DNA of 64,000 nt from Anadara kagoshimensis (Eukaryota > Mollusca > Bivalvia > Arcoida > Arcidae). The notes under the pieces are model-generated. The model made no database searches. It saw only the letters and a list, made by a program, of their open reading frames with translations, and was not told the DNA's origin. A program made the translations under genes and the position numbers. Location: NCBI GenBank assembly GCA_021292105.1, contig CM037874.1, forward strand, positions 41,353,309-41,417,308, in the 5' to 3' direction. Below are positions 11,651 to 22,850 of the stretch, piece after piece. The first letter of the stretch is position 1. Every line of letters starts with the position of its first letter.

Positions 11651-12094
11651 TAAATGACTTGCATTTACACTTGAATTCCCGCTGACCCGCCAAGAAGGGG
11701 ACTGACCTGCAAATGACCAAATCCATCTGTATTGTAATTACAGCATATTTGAGTTATTACATGGGTGGACTAATGGTGAAATCGTAATTAATTTTGTGCC
11801 GGTAGCAGGTAAAAAATCAAAAAATCACCGTTTGCACATTGCTTCCATTTCTCTGTGAAATCATATCACAATGCACCATTGATTTTTATCTAACTTTCAA
11901 TTTTTAGCAGTGCATGACACACCTTTGTTGGATCTTGATTGGACAATTACACGAAGTAGGGTTGGCAGCTCTGAAACCACTGTGCTCTGATTAGATCATA
12001 ATCGCAAGATACTGGTAGAATACTTAATACTCACTGGTATACACCATTGTAACAGATTGAGAAAAGTGTATTAAGCTAAACACTCACCCATTGT

Positions 12095-12625
12095 CCAGTT
12101 CTCCAATTTGACAATGCTGCAACAGTCATTTTGTGCCTCCAGGGAAATTTCCATGGCAACAACTTAGCATGTACACTTATAATGGCCAAGATATTTATTT
12201 ACACCAAGTTTCCTTCTGGCAAACTTGGTCCATCTTTACAGTTTGGTACATTAAATTTTATCATCCAATATGGTATCCAGTTCTCCAATTTGACAACATG
12301 GCAACAGTCATTATGTGTCTCCAGGGACACTTCCATGGCAACAACTTGGTATGTACACTCATAATGGCCAAAGAATTTGTACACCTGGTTTCCCTCTGCC
12401 AAACTTGGTCCATCTTTACAGTTTGGCACATTTATCACCCAATATGGTATCCAGTTCTCCAATCTGACAACATGACAACAGTCAATATGTGTCTCCAGGG
12501 AAACTTCCATGGTAACAACTAAGTATGTACACTTATGATGACCTAAATATTAGCACATTGGGTTTCCTTCTGGCAAGCTTGGTCCATTTTTGCAGTCTGG
12601 TACATTTATCACCAAAATTAGTACT
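12095..12625 (+). repeat. Three-copy tandem repeat, about 174-182 bp
   Basis: ccagttctccaa.[tc]tgacaa starts copies at 12095, 12277 and 12451. Each holds a gtctccaggg[a] block, ttccatggcaacaact, catctttacagtttgg and caatatggtat. The second period (174) is a multiple of three. This leaves long open frames on both strands (12133-12522 + and 12199-12510 -), which I regard as repeat artefacts, though a decayed coding origin is not excluded. Confidence 0.8.
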
Positions 12626-12967
12626 TATAACCAGCCCAATAATTAACTTTGAACTCTGACCTAAAAATATTCAATAAAACAGGTTAGAATGGTAAATTGA
12701 AAAAGTGAAGTGACAGTTATCCGTCTTGTTTACTGTAAATCAGGCAATATTCGCATTCCTATTATGTTGGCATAAAATTGTAAAAGTAACAAAAAAACTC
12801 CCATGAATATTTTATTTTGATAAAGTTATTTCTTTTGCATCTGCCACGACCATATTTAAAGGACAAATAATGACAAAAATAAAATTATGCCAATATCTTA
12901 AAATAATATTTTCTTCAAAAATTAACTGATGCAAAAGTTTTCCCATTTACAGAATCTGCAATACTGC

Positions 12968-13386
12968 AGGCCCACGTTTAACAATCATTCCTTACCCAAG
13001 ATTTTCCTTAACTTAAATCTGGCAAGTTTTTGTCGACCTTTTGTCGTAATAAAAATAAACAGTTTCAACTAAATTGGAATATAGATGACGTTCGCTCGAA
13101 ATGACCTTCAAAATGACACCTTATATTCATGAATAACATGAATAAGTTATTCAGATTTTAAATTTGTCAGATTTGCGTATGTTTTAATTGATTTTAAATT
13201 TGTCAGATTTGCGTATGTTTCAATTGATTTTAAATTCGCCAGATTTGCAAACATTTTAATTGATCTAAAAATGACACCTTAAATTCCTGATTATGTTTAA
13301 AATTAACAAAATTATAAAGATTTGAAATTGTGTCAGATTTAAGTTAAGGAAAATTTTAGTTAAGAAATGATTGCAAAACTGGGGCC
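12968..13386. repeat. MITE, CACAATCATTCCTTA family, with internal expansion
   Basis: The left end tttaacaatcattccttacc and right end gaaatgattgcaaaactggg are the family termini. Inside, a 37-bp unit (gattttaaatttgtcagatt) is repeated about three times at 13150-13260, which makes this copy about 420 bp instead of about 250. Confidence 0.75.
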
Positions 13387-14421
13387 AGGCATTCTAAAGG
13401 TCACTGCAAGTGCACACTAACTGTACATTTACACAGCATACATATATAATTTGTGCGCAAAACATTCAACAAACCAACCCATTGAATCATTTCATTTCTG
13501 AACACAGCTCTATAATCAAATCTTTTTTTTTTTTTTTTTTTTTAAAAAGGAAGATTTAAAGAAACTTGTGTAATAATTTTTTTAAATAATTTATCTTATG
13601 TAAAGAGAAAAATATAATGAGGCAATTTTCCACTGGCCCAAAAATTAACTGCCTAATAAATTTTAGTCCAGAACAGTATAGTAGAAACTTAACCATATTC
13701 ATAATTACTAAAATCCCATTTTTCAAGAATTGTGTCCACATTTTACAAAAATTAACATGTTTTCTTGTGTCATAGTTTTACTAGGCACAATGTCAGTCTC
13801 AATTAAAAAAGACAATGAAAAAGAGACAAAAAAAATTTCAATTTCACTTGAAACTTAATTTTTTTATGCACAAACTCTTAAAATTTGAAACAACCAAGTC
13901 TTTTTTTGTAAAATGTGGCTACAATTCCTAAAACAGGGTTTTTCATGATAAATAAGATTTATACTATCTGCATAAACACAAAAAACAGTGCTACATTGTA
14001 CACCTAAAGGGGAGTAACTCTTTAATGCTTAATGCTTGGTGGACATCTGAAAAATGGTTTAATATTATTTCACAATTATAAGATAATATCACTTGCATCA
14101 AGATATCACCAGCAATAGATGGAATGCCTTTTTGAATGAACTTTTGGCAATTATTACCTAATGACCATAGTCTATAGTGAATTTCAGTCAACAAAGAATT
14201 TCAGGGTCTTGACTTGGAAATCCAGTTGCAGGACCACTAGGCCAAATGCCCTATCCACATAAAGGAATCTGGTACCCATTCATTTCTTAACTAAGAATTT
14301 TTTTTAAATAATTTTAGCAAATTCTGTCAATCTTTTTTAAATAGAATTACACATAAAAACTTTCAGCAAAAAAAAATGACCTTCAAAATAATACCTTAAT
14401 TAAAATCCTGGCTTCAAGCCC

Positions 14422-14666
14422 CCCAGTTTCGCAATAATTCTCTAACTAAGATTTTCCTTAACTTAAATTTAGCAAATTTTGGTATGGTATTTTTTGGGAA
14501 CTACATTTGAACTAATTAATATTTTTGCAAACACTAAATACACATGTTTTAATCTTGAATTGATCTTCAAAATAACACCTTAAACTTATGAATATCTTTA
14601 ACAACAAATTTATCAAGTTTTCAAATATTACCAGAGTTAAATTAAGGAAGGATTGTGAAACTAGGG
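14422..14666. repeat. MITE, CACAATCATTCCTTA family copy
   Basis: ccagtttcgcaataattctc at the left and aaggaaggattgtgaaacta at the right. The interior is diverged from the other copies. Confidence 0.65.
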
Positions 14667-14814
14667 AATTTTAACCCTCAAGTCTTGACTTGGAAATCCT
14701 GTGGCAGGACCACTTGCCTAATCCCAAACACACATAAAGGAATCAGATACCAGCTTCTATTCATTCCTTGACTGAGATTTTCTTTTACAGAATTTTAGCA
14801 TATTTAGGATGGGA

Positions 14815-14940
14815 AAAAAACACCAACTTTAGACGAACCAACTGACAAATTTTCCCTATTAAGGATCTGCTCAGAGTGGGGTTTGAACCTAAGCAGTGAG
14901 GAGTGCTGTTATCTGTTAGTACTGCTTTAGACCACTCAAA
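14815..14940 (-). mobile_element. SINE-like family C fragment
   Basis: gacgaaccaactgacaaatt, ggatctgctcagagtggggt, tttgaacctaagcagtgagg and the right-end tttagaccactc. Confidence 0.55.
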
Positions 14941-15140
14941 CATCAAGCCTCCCCCCTATAGACGTGTGGCATTTTATATAGAGGTTTACAAATCCAGTTT
15001 GAGCACTGGTGTAATTGACGATACATACATATTATATACACAGTGTGTAGGTACAACCCTCAGTATCAGGTCGAGTCCTTTTTTCGTAGCCGTATCACTA
15101 CGAGTCGCGCTTGCGCGACGAATAGTGATACAGCTACGAA

Positions 15141-17205
15141 ACAAGAGGCCCAATAGGGCCTGTACCGCTCACCTGGGCCGTTAACAGCACAAAAACACAA
15201 TAAATACTACATTTCAGGAGCAATAACTCTGATGTGGATATTAAGATATTTATGAAACTTGCTACTCGCATCTGTGACCTTGACCTTCGAACCAATGACC
15301 ATAATCTATATATTAAAATGATCATTGTATCAATACCAACAATATTCTAATATACATGCCTATACAAAAAGTTCATAGTTTTCGAGATAATGAACCATTT
15401 TTGGTATTGTTTTGCTACTGTGACCTTGACCTTTGGACCCATGACCTTTTTCTATACATTCTTTCGCATCTGTGACCTTGACCTTTGAACCAATGACCTT
15501 AATCTATATATCAAAATGATCGTTACATCAATACCAACAACATTCCAATATACATGCCTATACAAAAAGTTTATAGTTTTTAAGATAATTAACGATCTTG
15601 GTATTGTTTTGCTATTGTGACCTTGACCTTTGGACCCATGACCTTTTTCAATACATGAAAATGATCGTTGTATCAATACCTACAACATTCTTATATACAT
15701 GCTTATACAAAAAGTTAATAGTTTTCAAGATAATGAACCATTTCAGTTTTCTTTCGCATCTGTGACCTTGACCTTTGAACCAATGACCTTAATCTATATA
15801 TCAAAATGATCGTTACATCAATACCAACAACATTCCAATATACATGCCTATACAAAAAGTTTATAGTTTTCAAGATAATTAACAATCTTGGTATTGTTTT
15901 GCTACTGTGACCTTGACCTTTGGACCCATGACCTCTTTCTATACATCAAAATGATCATTGTATCAATACCTACAACATTCTAATATACATGCTTATACAA
16001 AAAGTTCATAGTTTTCAAGATAATGAACCATTTTAGTATTCTTTCGCATCTGTAACCTTGACCTTTGAACCAATGACCTTAATCTATATATCAAAATGAT
16101 CGTTACATCAATACTAACAACATTCCAATATACATGCCTATACAAAAAGTTTATAGTTTTCAAGATAATTAACCATTTTGGAATTGATTTGCTTCTGTTA
16201 CCTTGACCTTTGGACCCATGACCTTTTTCTATGCATCAAAATGATAGTTGTATCAATAGCTACAACATTCTAATATACATGCTTATACAAAAAGTTAATA
16301 GTTTTCAAGATAATGAACTATTTCAATATTCTTTCGCATCTGTGACCTTGACCTTTGAACCAATGACCTTAATCTATATATCAAAATGATCATTACATCA
16401 ATACCAACAACATTCCAGTATACATGCCTATACAAAAAGTTTATAGTTTTCAAGATAATTAATGATCTTGGTATTGTTTTGCTTCTGTGACCTTGACCTT
16501 TGGACCCGTAACCTTTTTCTATACATCAAAATGATCGTTGTATCAATACCTACAACATTCTAATATACATGTCAATACAAAAAGTTCATAGTTTTCAAGA
16601 TAATGAACCATTTCAGTATTCTTTCGTATCTGTGACCTTGACCTTTGAACCAATGACCTTAATTTATATATCAAAATAATTGTTACATCAATACCAACAA
16701 TATTTTAATATACATGCCTATATAAAAAGTTTATAGTTTTCGAGATAATAAATAATATTAGAAAGGTAAAAAATTAGGTCATGACCTTCATTATTGACCT
16801 TGACACCATTTTGAAGATAATTACAAGAATATGTCAAACTGAAAACCCCATGTCATTATCTGGTCATATAGTCAAGTTATAACAATTTAAAAACATTTTA
16901 CGATTTTTGCAAAATTAAACGCAAAAACGTGTAACCTATTTTTAAACCAAATTTCATGAAATGAACAAACTTATAGGTTAAGACTATGTAGAATCCAAAT
17001 ATCACATCAGTTTTTGCCTCCAATGAGTGGTTCAAGAGAAGAAGTTTTTTTTAGGTTTTGTCTATTTTTAGTAACAGCGGCCATCTTGGATATTTGATCG
17101 CCATGATTTGAACAAACTATAGTTAGACTCTGTCAAGGACCTTCCATGGCAAATTTGGTTTCAGTTGGCCCAGTAGTTTCAGAGGAGAAGATTCAAGTTT
17201 ACTGA

Positions 17206-17240
<35 letters not shown>

Positions 17241-17287
17241 CTCGCCATGCCATAAGCTCACATGGCCTTTGGCCAGGTGAGCTAAAA
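15141..17287 (+). mobile_element. Non-autonomous element with 145-bp tandem array
   Basis: Starts acaagaggcccaatagggcc and ends in the hairpin gctcacatggcctttggcca then ggtgagcta. The 5' part is a tandem array (15250-16760). The 3' part is unique and ends with tcagttggcccagtagtttc and (ACGC)9 at 17205-17240. A related, oppositely oriented copy lies at 40830-42216. Internal tandem arrays with a 3' hairpin recall Helentron/HINE- or pearl-type elements of bivalves; that assignment is inference. Confidence 0.7.
15250..16760 (+). repeat. Satellite-like array, exact 145-bp period, NR half-sites
   Basis: The motif tgaccttgacctttg anchors each monomer at 15275, 15421, 15473, 15618, 15763, 15908, 16053, 16198, 16343, 16488 and 16633. 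From 15473 on the spacing is exactly 145 bp. Monomers alternate between an A form (tttgaaccaatgacc) and a B form (tttggacccatgacc), giving a 290-bp higher-order unit. The 52-bp step at 15421-15473 is a deletion. Copies at 16053 and 16198 have one change in the first half-site. The motif's complement, AGGTCAAGGTCA, is a DR0 nuclear-receptor site. Confidence 0.9.
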
Positions 17288-17337
17288 AGGACAAGACCTG
17301 ATACGAAGGGTTGTACCTACACACTGTGTATATAATA

Positions 17338-17605
17338 TTTTTATCTAACATTTCCAATTAGGTTATTTAAAATAATTAAAAAACAGTACTTAATGTGAAA
17401 AAATTACATTTTACCACAGAAAACCACTGAACTATGTTGTGACATTTGTTCTACATCCTCCCAAATGAGGTCACAATGAGAATGTGCACGTGCACTTTAC
17501 CGCCAATGTTGTATCACCACACTGTGGTGATACAAGATTCTGTATCATGCTGTTTGATAAAACTTGTATTTCGTAGAAAAACTAGTCTAATGTTAGATAA
17601 ATTAC
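17338..17605. repeat. Inverted repeat with inner perfect palindrome
   Basis: tttatctaacatt near 17340 pairs with aatgttagataaat near 17591. Between them lies a perfect palindrome, tgtatcaccac-act-gtggtgataca (about 17513-17537). This may be the right part of the outer TIR element or another small foldback element. Confidence 0.55.
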
Positions 17606-18020
17606 ATACTGCATAACATGCTAGAACTCTGGAATGTAGAAAGTGTAATGACTGACATTAATAATCATTATTTGGTTTATAGGGAGGGGGGTTCGGTTCC
17701 AGGGACATAAATACCCCTTTTTATTTATGTCCAATATATTATGTATGTGTGTATCCCTTGCTCAAATTGTAGGATTTTATTTTAAATTTCAAAAATTGTA
17801 TTTGGGAGCAAGCCTCCAAACTTGTTCTTCCGCATCAATGAAAAATTGACCCGCCCCTTTAATCACCACTGCATTGAATGTCTTAAGTCAATGCATATAC
17901 ATGTAGGTTTGAAGAACATGTCTTGAACCTGCATGTGCATGACTCCTCATCCCCCCCCCCCCCCAACATGTTGAAACAAATGCACTTCTTAGGCATACAA
18001 AAACTTAAATTAATTATATC

Positions 18021-18098
18021 ATTAAAGATTGAATAAACCTGTTCTCTTCACAAACAGCTGAAAGATTGCTGATGCAACATTAAATAATATTACAACAA
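18021..18098 (+). mobile_element. SINE family A 3'-tail fragment
   Basis: acaaacagctgaaagattgc then tgatgcaacattaaa matches the 3' tail of the 7185-7553 SINE in opposite orientation. Head and body are missing. Confidence 0.6.
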
Positions 18099-18327
18099 CA
18101 ATAACCCAAGTGACCTTTGGGTTTCACTTTTTGACATTAGAATAATGACTTTACTTTAAGTTTGATCTTGAAATTGTCAGAAATGTTAATTATTTTAATT
18201 TTTTTCTTCATTGTTTTTGACAATATTTTTAAGACACTATTTTCTGTTCTTTAAAAAGTTCACAGAAAAGAAAGAAATTTGTACTTGTAACCTAAGAGAT
18301 GGGACAATAAATGTAAATGAAAGAAAG

Positions 18328-18830
18328 TTTCACAATTATTTCTTAACTTAAGATTTTCCTTAACTTAAATCTGGTAAATTAAAAACTTTTATAAATTTGT
18401 TAATTGTTAAGATATTGAGGAATTTAAGGTGCCATTGCAAGGATTATATCAAGCTTATGACATCTTCATTTAGTTTTGACAAAATTATTCATCAGCAGTT
18501 CCAAATAGAGCATGCCAAAATTTGCAAGATTTAAGTAAAGGAAAATCTTAGTTAAGGAATGATTGTGAAAGTGGGGCCGGGGCCTGGTTTCACAATCCTT
18601 TCTTAACTAAGATTTTCTTTACTTAAATCTGTCAAACTTTCACAAACTTTATCATATTACAAAAAAAAAGTTTCAACACTATTACAATAAAGATGTAATA
18701 AGCTTATATTAGAGGAATTTTCAATATGACACCTATAATTCATGAAAATCTTGAAAACTAACAAAATTATTCAGATTACAGAATTGCCAGATATAGGTTA
18801 TGGCAAATCTTAGTTAAGAAATGATTGTGT
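18328..18830. repeat. Two adjacent MITEs, CACAATCATTCCTTA family
   Basis: One copy spans about 18328-18578 and a second about 18580-18830. They meet at gtgggg-ccggggcctggttt. Same head-to-tail arrangement as at 4536-5180. Confidence 0.75.
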
Positions 18831-18974
18831 TTTTTAAACAGACACTAAGTTTTATGATAACATGAGGTCCAGTGGTGTAGTTAAAGTATGGTACTAGTTT
18901 TCTGGGCTCCATCTATTCAACTTATTTTGCAACTAGCTATTCATAAATACCAGACTAGTATGCAAATATATTTT

Positions 18975-19255
18975 TTTTTATTAAATTTAAATCCTATAGG
19001 TGAGTTTGCAGCAATTCATAGTCTTATTAATTTAAGTCCTATAGGTGATTGACTTGTGATGTCAATTTCAATGAATTAATTCATAAATATGCAAAAAATT
19101 CTTATGATGTAAATTTCATTGAAGCAATTTTAATCTTATTAAACTTGAGCCCTATAGGTGAGTGGCGTGTGTATTGTCGATTTCATTGTAGCAATTTATA
19201 ATCTTATCAATTTTAGCCCTATAGGTGAGTGGCTTGTGATGTCAAGTTCAGTGTA
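18975..19255 (+). repeat. Diverged tandem repeat with CCTATAGGTGA core
   Basis: cctataggtgagt or cctataggtgatt recurs four times (about 18992, 19030, 19150 and 19219), with tcaatttcattgtagcaatt and aatcttat.aattttag between them. Period is irregular, about 40-120 bp. Confidence 0.65.
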
Positions 19256-19317
19256 GAAAAATCAGGCTAATCATGTTGTATAGATTTTCTATTCTGGTTC
19301 TTTTAGCAATGTAACCA

Positions 19318-19652
19318 CTACCATAGCTCAGTTGGTAGAGGGCTCGCTCCCTAAGTGGGAGGCCGTGGGTATGAACTCAAAACAAATCTGACCCAAGACT
19401 TGAAAGTGGGTAGTGACTATTCTTTTACCAAGCACTTGGCGTTATGAAATGAACAGTCACAATACTTTCGGATGGAAAATTAAAATAAACAAGGTCCCGT
19501 GTGACAGCAGGCTTGGCACAATAAAGAACCCTGCTGTATAATACCATCAGCGCAACAAACAGGCAAAATTTCTGCACTTTGGCCTTTAGCTGGTGATTTC
19601 TTGATACAAGTGAAATAATCTTGACTGGGATGTTAAACACCATCACTCAACT
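19318..19652 (+). mobile_element. SINE family B, best-preserved head
   Basis: Head: accatagctcagttggtaga (perfect A-box core), then a B box gggtatgaactc, which is a degenerate ggttcgaatcc. The body matches the 8016-8305 copy and it ends cactcaactcaactc. The anticodon arm is imperfect, so not a working tRNA. Internal Pol III boxes are visible. Confidence 0.85.
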
Positions 19653-19699
19653 CAACTCTTTTAGCAATGTATTATATTTGTAGCGCTCACTGATCACCC

Positions 19700-20045
19700 A
19701 AAGAGGGTCAATTGGATCCTCTCGGAGGACTTTTTATCAGTGTTTCCTCTCTCCTAGTACAGAGGATTGGGTTTGAACGCCAATCTGGCCTGACCAAGAC
19801 TTGAATAAAGGGTAGTGTTTTTATTTTTTTACCAAGCACTTGGCATTTAGAAAAGAAAGTCACAGAGTTTTTTGAAAGAAAACTATTCCTAGTGTCACCA
19901 TAGGCTGCAAATTAGCACACAAAAAAACTCTGCACATTGCCTTGAATACACTGTTAAGGTTAAAATTCATGCCATTTCACCTATAGCTGGTGATGTCTCA
20001 ATATCGGTAAAAAATTTTGACTTGAGTGTAAGAACGCATTCAATA
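19700..20045 (+). mobile_element. SINE family B, diverged copy
   Basis: Head remnant ggattgggtttgaacgccaa, then tttaccaagcacttggcatt, tctgcacattgccttgaata and cacctatagctggtgatgtc. A different subfamily from the copy just upstream, shared with 42660-42880. Confidence 0.65.
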
Positions 20046-20864
20046 AATCCCCCATGTTACTGTAAAGGACAATGGTTAGAGTCCAAGTTTGTCTGCCCAA
20101 TCATGTTAAATAAGTCATCAGATTATGTTTTGTAACCACCGACTCAAGATGGTACGCAAAATGCTTTATCATTGTGTTAAGATCATGTGACATTTATTTT
20201 GATGCGACGGGTAGCGAGGTAGGATGATATACACACAGGTACTACAAATAAATATTAATCTCTATATTTATCTTTTAATCTACCTGAGATCCGTAATTTA
20301 CCTGGTATTACCTGGAATGAGATAGCCTCTCACCTAGTGAACTCATTACCCGCTGATACCTCAGTTATCAACTTATAAAATGTCAATCAGGTCAATTATC
20401 CTTGTTTTTGTTGTTGTTTTTATGTGTTTACAAATATATTAGACTATAACGAGTTCACAAGACACAGATACCCATACTCAACCCAACCCTTATTGACTCG
20501 CATATTTGATTTCATAAACTCTGTCATTCGTGAATGTTTACAAATATCCGAGTGAAACTAGAGTTTGTAAAATATATATGCCCCTGCTAAGGCCATCTTT
20601 ACGTTTTTAATGTAAACTAATTTGATCAAAGGGGCATAACTCTTGTCAAAGTTTAACTTGAATGATTCTTTTAAGATAAAGAACCCCTGCTTTTTCCATT
20701 CTTTTTGAGTCGCACATTTGAAAATGCAAACTTATTTGATCAAAGGTGCAAAACTCTGTCAAAAATGCATGCAGTGCAACAAAAGTAAACTTGATATGTA
20801 ACTTATCATACAAAAGTCATGGTTTTTTAGAAATAGTTTGAATGGTAGCAAAACCACTAAGGTA

Positions 20865-21030
20865 AAGAATGGTGGGACAAACTGATATAGAGTGGTGTAA
20901 CAATAAAATAAGGTTTGGTGGGACAGCGAGATGCTAAATTGGTGGGATAATGAACTACAAAGAGGTGGGACAAGATATGTACAGCAAAGAGTTGAGGGGC
21001 TTTGAGGTCTAAATGGTGGGACATGAAATA
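20865..21030. repeat. Irregular GGTGGGAC repeat
   Basis: ggtggga[ct]a occurs five times at 35-75 bp spacing, with one ggtgtaaca variant. Its complement gives a spurious open frame on the - strand. Confidence 0.55.
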
Positions 21031-22260
21031 CAGAGAGAGGAAAGGAGGATATTGAGTTATGAGACAGTTCAAATGCAGCTTAGTAGAACAATGAGATTGG
21101 CAATAATGATCCTTATAGTAATACATAAGGTATAATATTGTTATGAAAAATGTTGTTGTATTAAGCAAATGTTGGTCATCCTAAAATCTGTTGACTTGGC
21201 TAGTTTCTTTTTACCCCCTGCCTTTTTCAGATAGGGGGGATATTTCATTGTAAATTCAAGTTTCTTTCAATCCTTCCATCCAACCGTCCATCCATCCGAA
21301 ATTCATGTCTGTGCGCAAAATATCCAAAATTGCCAAGCACTATTTCATGCGTGTAAAGCATCAACATTGATAGGAGATGTGCATATGGTTAACCCCGAGT
21401 TGCTTTTCTAATTTTCCTGGGAGTTATTGCCCTTTGAACATATATGCAAATCACAAAAAACACTGCTGATGGGGGATTCTAATTCACTGAATTTACTTGT
21501 TATTCTAAAAATATTGGGCAAAACAATAACTTGTCATAAATGGAGAACTGTTGTGACCTCTAGTGTTGCTGTATGTTGTACAGTATATGAACATAACATA
21601 TACTGGTATGCATAGCAAATTCCGGTGCCAGATAAAAAAGTTTAATAAGAGCGAGTTTTGGCTTCCAAAATTCTGACAAATATCGATAGTTTTTTATGTT
21701 GGTTTTTTTTTTTTTTTTTTTTTTTTCATTACTGAAATAAATATTTTACTATTGTTTCAATTTTGTTTATTTATTCATTTTATTATTATTATTATTATTA
21801 TTATTTTATTTTTAATATTACCATATCTGGCCATTGATTGGAATTTTTTCATTTAACACAAATGATTTATTTTAATTTTTGGCCAGTAAATAACATTTTA
21901 ATTTTTTGCAAGTAAATAAGTAAGTTTTGAACATTTTCGAACAAAATTTTTCTTTCATTCTTGTTTATTTTTATTATTATTTTTCTATTAACATAAAATT
22001 TGTTATTGCTATTAATTAGATGTTATTTATAATATGAATATGATGATGCATTGATGTGTATCTACTGGAGAAAAGAGAAAACAATTTGTGTTTAAAAATA
22101 AATACCTTTAAAACTGCTTTTTATCATTATTAATTAAATTTGATTTATGAAGTGTGTACTTCAGAATAATTTAAAAAGACATAAATATTTATAAGCTGTC
22201 ATGGACATTGATTATGTCGGTACCACAAAAAATTCTTAACTTATTATCAATATTTTACCA
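21031..22260. other. Intergenic before NLK
   Basis: AT-rich. Includes a C/T-rich stretch (tccttccatccaaccgtcca, 21271-21290) inside what looks like a dispersed repeat (21205-21430), a poly-T run (about 21703-21726) and a (TTA)n run (21780-21806). No gene is supported. Confidence 0.5.
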
Positions 22261-22850
22261 ATCCCTTTCTGATTATGACGTATCTTAGAGAGGGACCACG
22301 AAGATTCATACTTTCTTTGTTGCCAAATGTCCTGGATAATCTCGTGGGAAGGCGTGGCCTAATCATTGCCACGTGCTGGTTTGTTTTGGTATGATTTTCG
22401 CACGCTCGCGTTTAATAGATAGTAAAACTGATAAAAATTAAATAAATTTATATTTTTAATTAATTTTTTAGTTTTCGTTTGTTTTCAAATTGAAATATAC
22501 CGCAGTATTTTATTTTATTTTCATTTCGCGGAATCAATCAAATCATGTATAAACCCGAATACCCTTTGACCTCTGCACTTTGCATCTTGGGAAACCTTCG
22601 AGGCGTTGTCACGTGACTTCTTTGTGTGCTGGACTCGCCGCGTGTGAGTCAGAGCCCCTTATTTTGCTCTCGAAATAGTTTGATGTCTTTCAGTTTAAAA
22701 GGACAGTTTCAACAAGTAACTCTCCCAGATTACAGGAGAGATATTCCTCTAAGTGTATGAAGCGAACAAGGATATGTTTTTACCCTAGTGTGTGTATACC
22801 GAGCGTTTTGTGTACGAGCACCTTACTGTGTTGCTTGGATTTGTATGGTA
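22261..22850 (+). promoter_or_regulatory. Presumed NLK promoter and 5' leader
   Basis: This stretch before the NLK start is less AT-rich than its surroundings and has visible CpGs. It holds two E-boxes: CACGTG at 22370-22375 and the ten-base palindrome GTCACGTGAC at 22608-22617, the consensus for USF/MITF/TFE-type bHLH-ZIP factors. The transcription start is not obvious and I see no convincing TATA box close to the gene. Two ATGs lie upstream of the NLK start in other frames. The one at 22757 opens an ORF that overlaps the NLK start. The one at 22774 opens a four-codon ORF. If both are transcribed they would act as upstream ORFs. Confidence 0.45.

Larger units (their letters stand above)
15031..17339. 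mobile_element. Outer TIR element enclosing the 145-bp array element
   Basis: The left TIR (15031-15080) contains cacagtgtgtaggtacaacc and agtatcagg. Its complement recurs at 17285-17339 as ggttgtacctacacactgtg, so the arms are about 50 bp and highly similar. Just inside the left TIR is a second hairpin, tagccgtatcactacg with cgaatagtgatacagcta (15087-15139), around a gcgcttgcgc loop. The 145-bp array element begins directly after it. I read this as one TIR element with another element inserted in it. No transposase is seen. Confidence 0.7.

Noticed and set aside
15275-16647. CRISPR-like array
   Set aside because: Whole 145-bp monomers are similar, with no unique spacers, and the DNA is clearly eukaryotic; it is a tandem satellite-like repeat.
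20857-21168. 103-codon His/Leu-rich frame on the - strand
   Set aside because: Arises from the GGTGGGAC repeat complement; no recognisable protein.
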